DNA of 45,329 bases from Rhodobacterales bacterium. GTDB taxonomy: Bacteria; Pseudomonadota; Alphaproteobacteria; Rhodobacterales; Rhodobacteraceae. The first letter of the stretch is position 1. Each line of letters opens with the position of its first letter. The translations under genes and the position numbers were made by a program. Positions 44,072 through 45,329 of the stretch are shown piece after piece. Location: positions 1 to 45,329 of the forward strand of contig JAPLPF010000081.1 of the NCBI GenBank assembly GCA_026400325.1, read 5' to 3'. The notes beneath the pieces were generated by a model. It made no database searches, had not been told where the DNA came from, and was given only the letters and a program-made list of their open reading frames with translations.

Positions 44072-45307
44072 ATGCTGAAGCCCAAGAAAGTTGTCCTTGC
44101 CTATTCGGGGGGCCTTGATACCTCGATCATCCTGAAGTGGCTGCAGACCGAATATGGCTGCGAGGTCGTGACCTTTACCGCCGACCTGGGCCAAGGCGAA
44201 GAGCTGGAACCTGCGCGGCAAAAGGCGATCCTGATGGGGATCGATCCAAAGAACATTCACATCGTCGACGTGCGCGAGGAATTCGTGCGCGACTTCGTGT
44301 TCCCGATGTTCCGCGCCAATGCGCTGTATGAGGGGCTGTATCTGCTGGGCACGTCGATTGCCCGCCCGCTGATTTCCCAGCACCTTGTGCGGATCGCGCA
44401 TGAGACCGGGGCCGACGCGGTGGCGCATGGGGCAACCGGCAAGGGCAACGATCAGGTCAGGTTCGAGCTTTCGGCGGCCGCGCTGGACCCCGCGATCAAG
44501 GTGATTGCGCCGTGGCGGCTGTGGGATCTGACCAGCCGCACCAAGCTGCTGGAGTTTGCCGAGGCAAACCAGATCCCGATCGCCAAGGACAAACGCGGCG
44601 AGGCGCCGTTCAGTGTTGATGCGAACCTTCTGCACACCTCGTCCGAAGGCAAGGTGCTGGAAAACCCGGCCGAGGAAGCGCCCGAGTTCGTCTATCAGCG
44701 CGTGACCCCGGTGGAAAAGGCGCCCGACACGCCCGAATATGTCGAGATCGGGTTCGAGCGTGGCGATGCTGTTTCGATCAACGGCGAGACGCTCTCACCA
44801 GCCACGATCCTGACCCGCCTGAACGAGATTGGCGGCAAGCATGGGGTCGGGCTGCTTGACCTGGTGGAAAACCGTTTCGTCGGAATGAAGTCGCGCGGGC
44901 TTTACGAAACCCCCGGCGGGACAATCCTGCTGGAGGCGCACCGCGGGATCGAGCAGATCACGCTGGATGCAGGCGCCGGGCATCTGAAAGACAGCATCAT
45001 GCCGCGCTATGCGGAACTGATCTACAACGGCTTCTGGTTCAGCCCGGAACGCGAGGCGCTGCAGGCCCTGATCGACAAGACCCAGGAACATGTCACCGGC
45101 ACCGTGCGGATAAAGCTTTACAAGGGGTCGGCGCGGACGGTGGCGCGGTGGTCGGATCACAGCCTTTATTCCGAAAAGCATGTGACCTTTGAAGACGACG
45201 CCGGCGCCTATGACCAGAAGGACGCGGAAGGTTTCATCCGGCTGAACGCCTTGCGTCTGCGCCTGATCGCCACGCGCAACGCAAGGGTGGCTGCCTCAAC
45301 TAGGTGA
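44072..45307 (+). CDS. argG: Argininosuccinate synthase
   Basis: Joins citrulline and aspartate with ATP to make argininosuccinate. The 411-residue product has the PP-loop AYSGGLDTS (residues 10-18), [11 protein letters not shown], the [41 protein letters not shown] block and the C-terminal [33 protein letters not shown] ribosome site precedes the ATG. It diverges from ilvA. Both argJ and argG are present in the window but 37 kb apart, so they are not an operon. The stop is 22 bases before the window end. Confidence 0.98.
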   Translation: MLKPKKVVLAYSGGLDTSIILKWLQTEYGCEVVTFTADLGQGEELEPARQKAILMGIDPKNIHIVDVREEFVRDFVFPMFRANALYEGLYLLGTSIARPLISQHLVRIAHETGADAVAHGATGKGNDQVRFELSAAALDPAIKVIAPWRLWDLTSRTKLLEFAEANQIPIAKDKRGEAPFSVDANLLHTSSEGKVLENPAEEAPEFVYQRVTPVEKAPDTPEYVEIGFERGDAVSINGETLSPATILTRLNEIGGKHGVGLLDLVENRFVGMKSRGLYETPGGTILLEAHRGIEQITLDAGAGHLKDSIMPRYAELIYNGFWFSPEREALQALIDKTQEHVTGTVRIKLYKGSARTVARWSDHSLYSEKHVTFEDDAGAYDQKDAEGFIRLNALRLRLIATRNARVAASTR

Positions 45308-45329
45308 TTCGTTTGCTAGAAAGCTTGTC

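Noticed and set aside
1-45329. tRNA, rRNA, CRISPR arrays, insertion sequences, integrases
   Set aside because: I looked at the gaps on both strands and found no cloverleaf-like sequence, spaced repeat array, terminal inverted repeats or transposase-like protein.

Overview
The window is about 45 kb of GC-rich, densely coding chromosome. Gene content, gene order (secA / PPIase / argJ / mutT; rimP-nusA-ylxR-infB; hslO-Nudix-CCA transferase) and protein sequences point to an alphaproteobacterium of the family Rhodobacteraceae (Rhodobacter / Gemmobacter / Tabrizicola type). I see no rRNA, tRNA, CRISPR array, insertion sequence, integrase or phage gene, so this looks like core chromosome. No stretch over 300 bases lacks a gene; the largest gaps are about 190 bases (4638-4826, 31234-31423, 15557-15743, 28373-28554).

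Layout. 1-4637 (minus): a truncated periplasmic binding protein, a frameshifted secreted protein and SecA. 4827-7550 (plus): a parvulin-type PPIase, ArgJ with an unusual N-terminal extension, and MutT. A bidirectional terminator at 7560-7585 separates these from the minus-strand translation/transcription operon rimP-nusA-ylxR-infB (13093 to 7606), which has a terminator-like hairpin just before the rimP start. 13248-15556 (minus): a NylB-like serine hydrolase, a cupin and a methyltransferase. 15744-21058 (plus): tamA-tamB. 21089-23889 (minus): the exopolysaccharide-linked pair yjbH-yjbF, converging on tamB. 24042-26359 (minus): comF, glutaredoxin, nitrilase-like amidase and a MarR regulator, with short or overlapping junctions. 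26383-28372 (plus): a methyltransferase and a frame-disrupted ferrochelatase. 28555-30584 (plus): a 4-TM protein, a YCII/DGPF protein and an ECF42-type sigma factor behind a candidate autoregulated promoter. 30640-32472: two L,D-transpeptidases flanking a CAP-domain lipoprotein, with local tandem duplications. 32577-40392 (minus): two runs of genes with ATGA overlaps, hslO-Nudix-CCA transferase and ABC-ABC-RNA methyltransferase; the second is preceded by a well-formed 10-codon leader ORF. 40483-42682: a Nudix hydrolase, a receiver-PP2C phosphatase and a divergent HPt protein. 42687-45307: ilvA (minus) and argG (plus).

Themes. The cell envelope is well represented: SecA export, periplasmic PPIase, TamAB, YjbF/H and L,D-transpeptidases. 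Arginine biosynthesis is represented twice (argJ, argG) at distant positions. Points most worth following up are the leader ORF before the ABC exporters, the ECF42 operon with its extra membrane protein, the HPt / receiver-phosphatase pair, the rimP leader hairpin, and two frame disruptions, one of them in the normally essential hemH.
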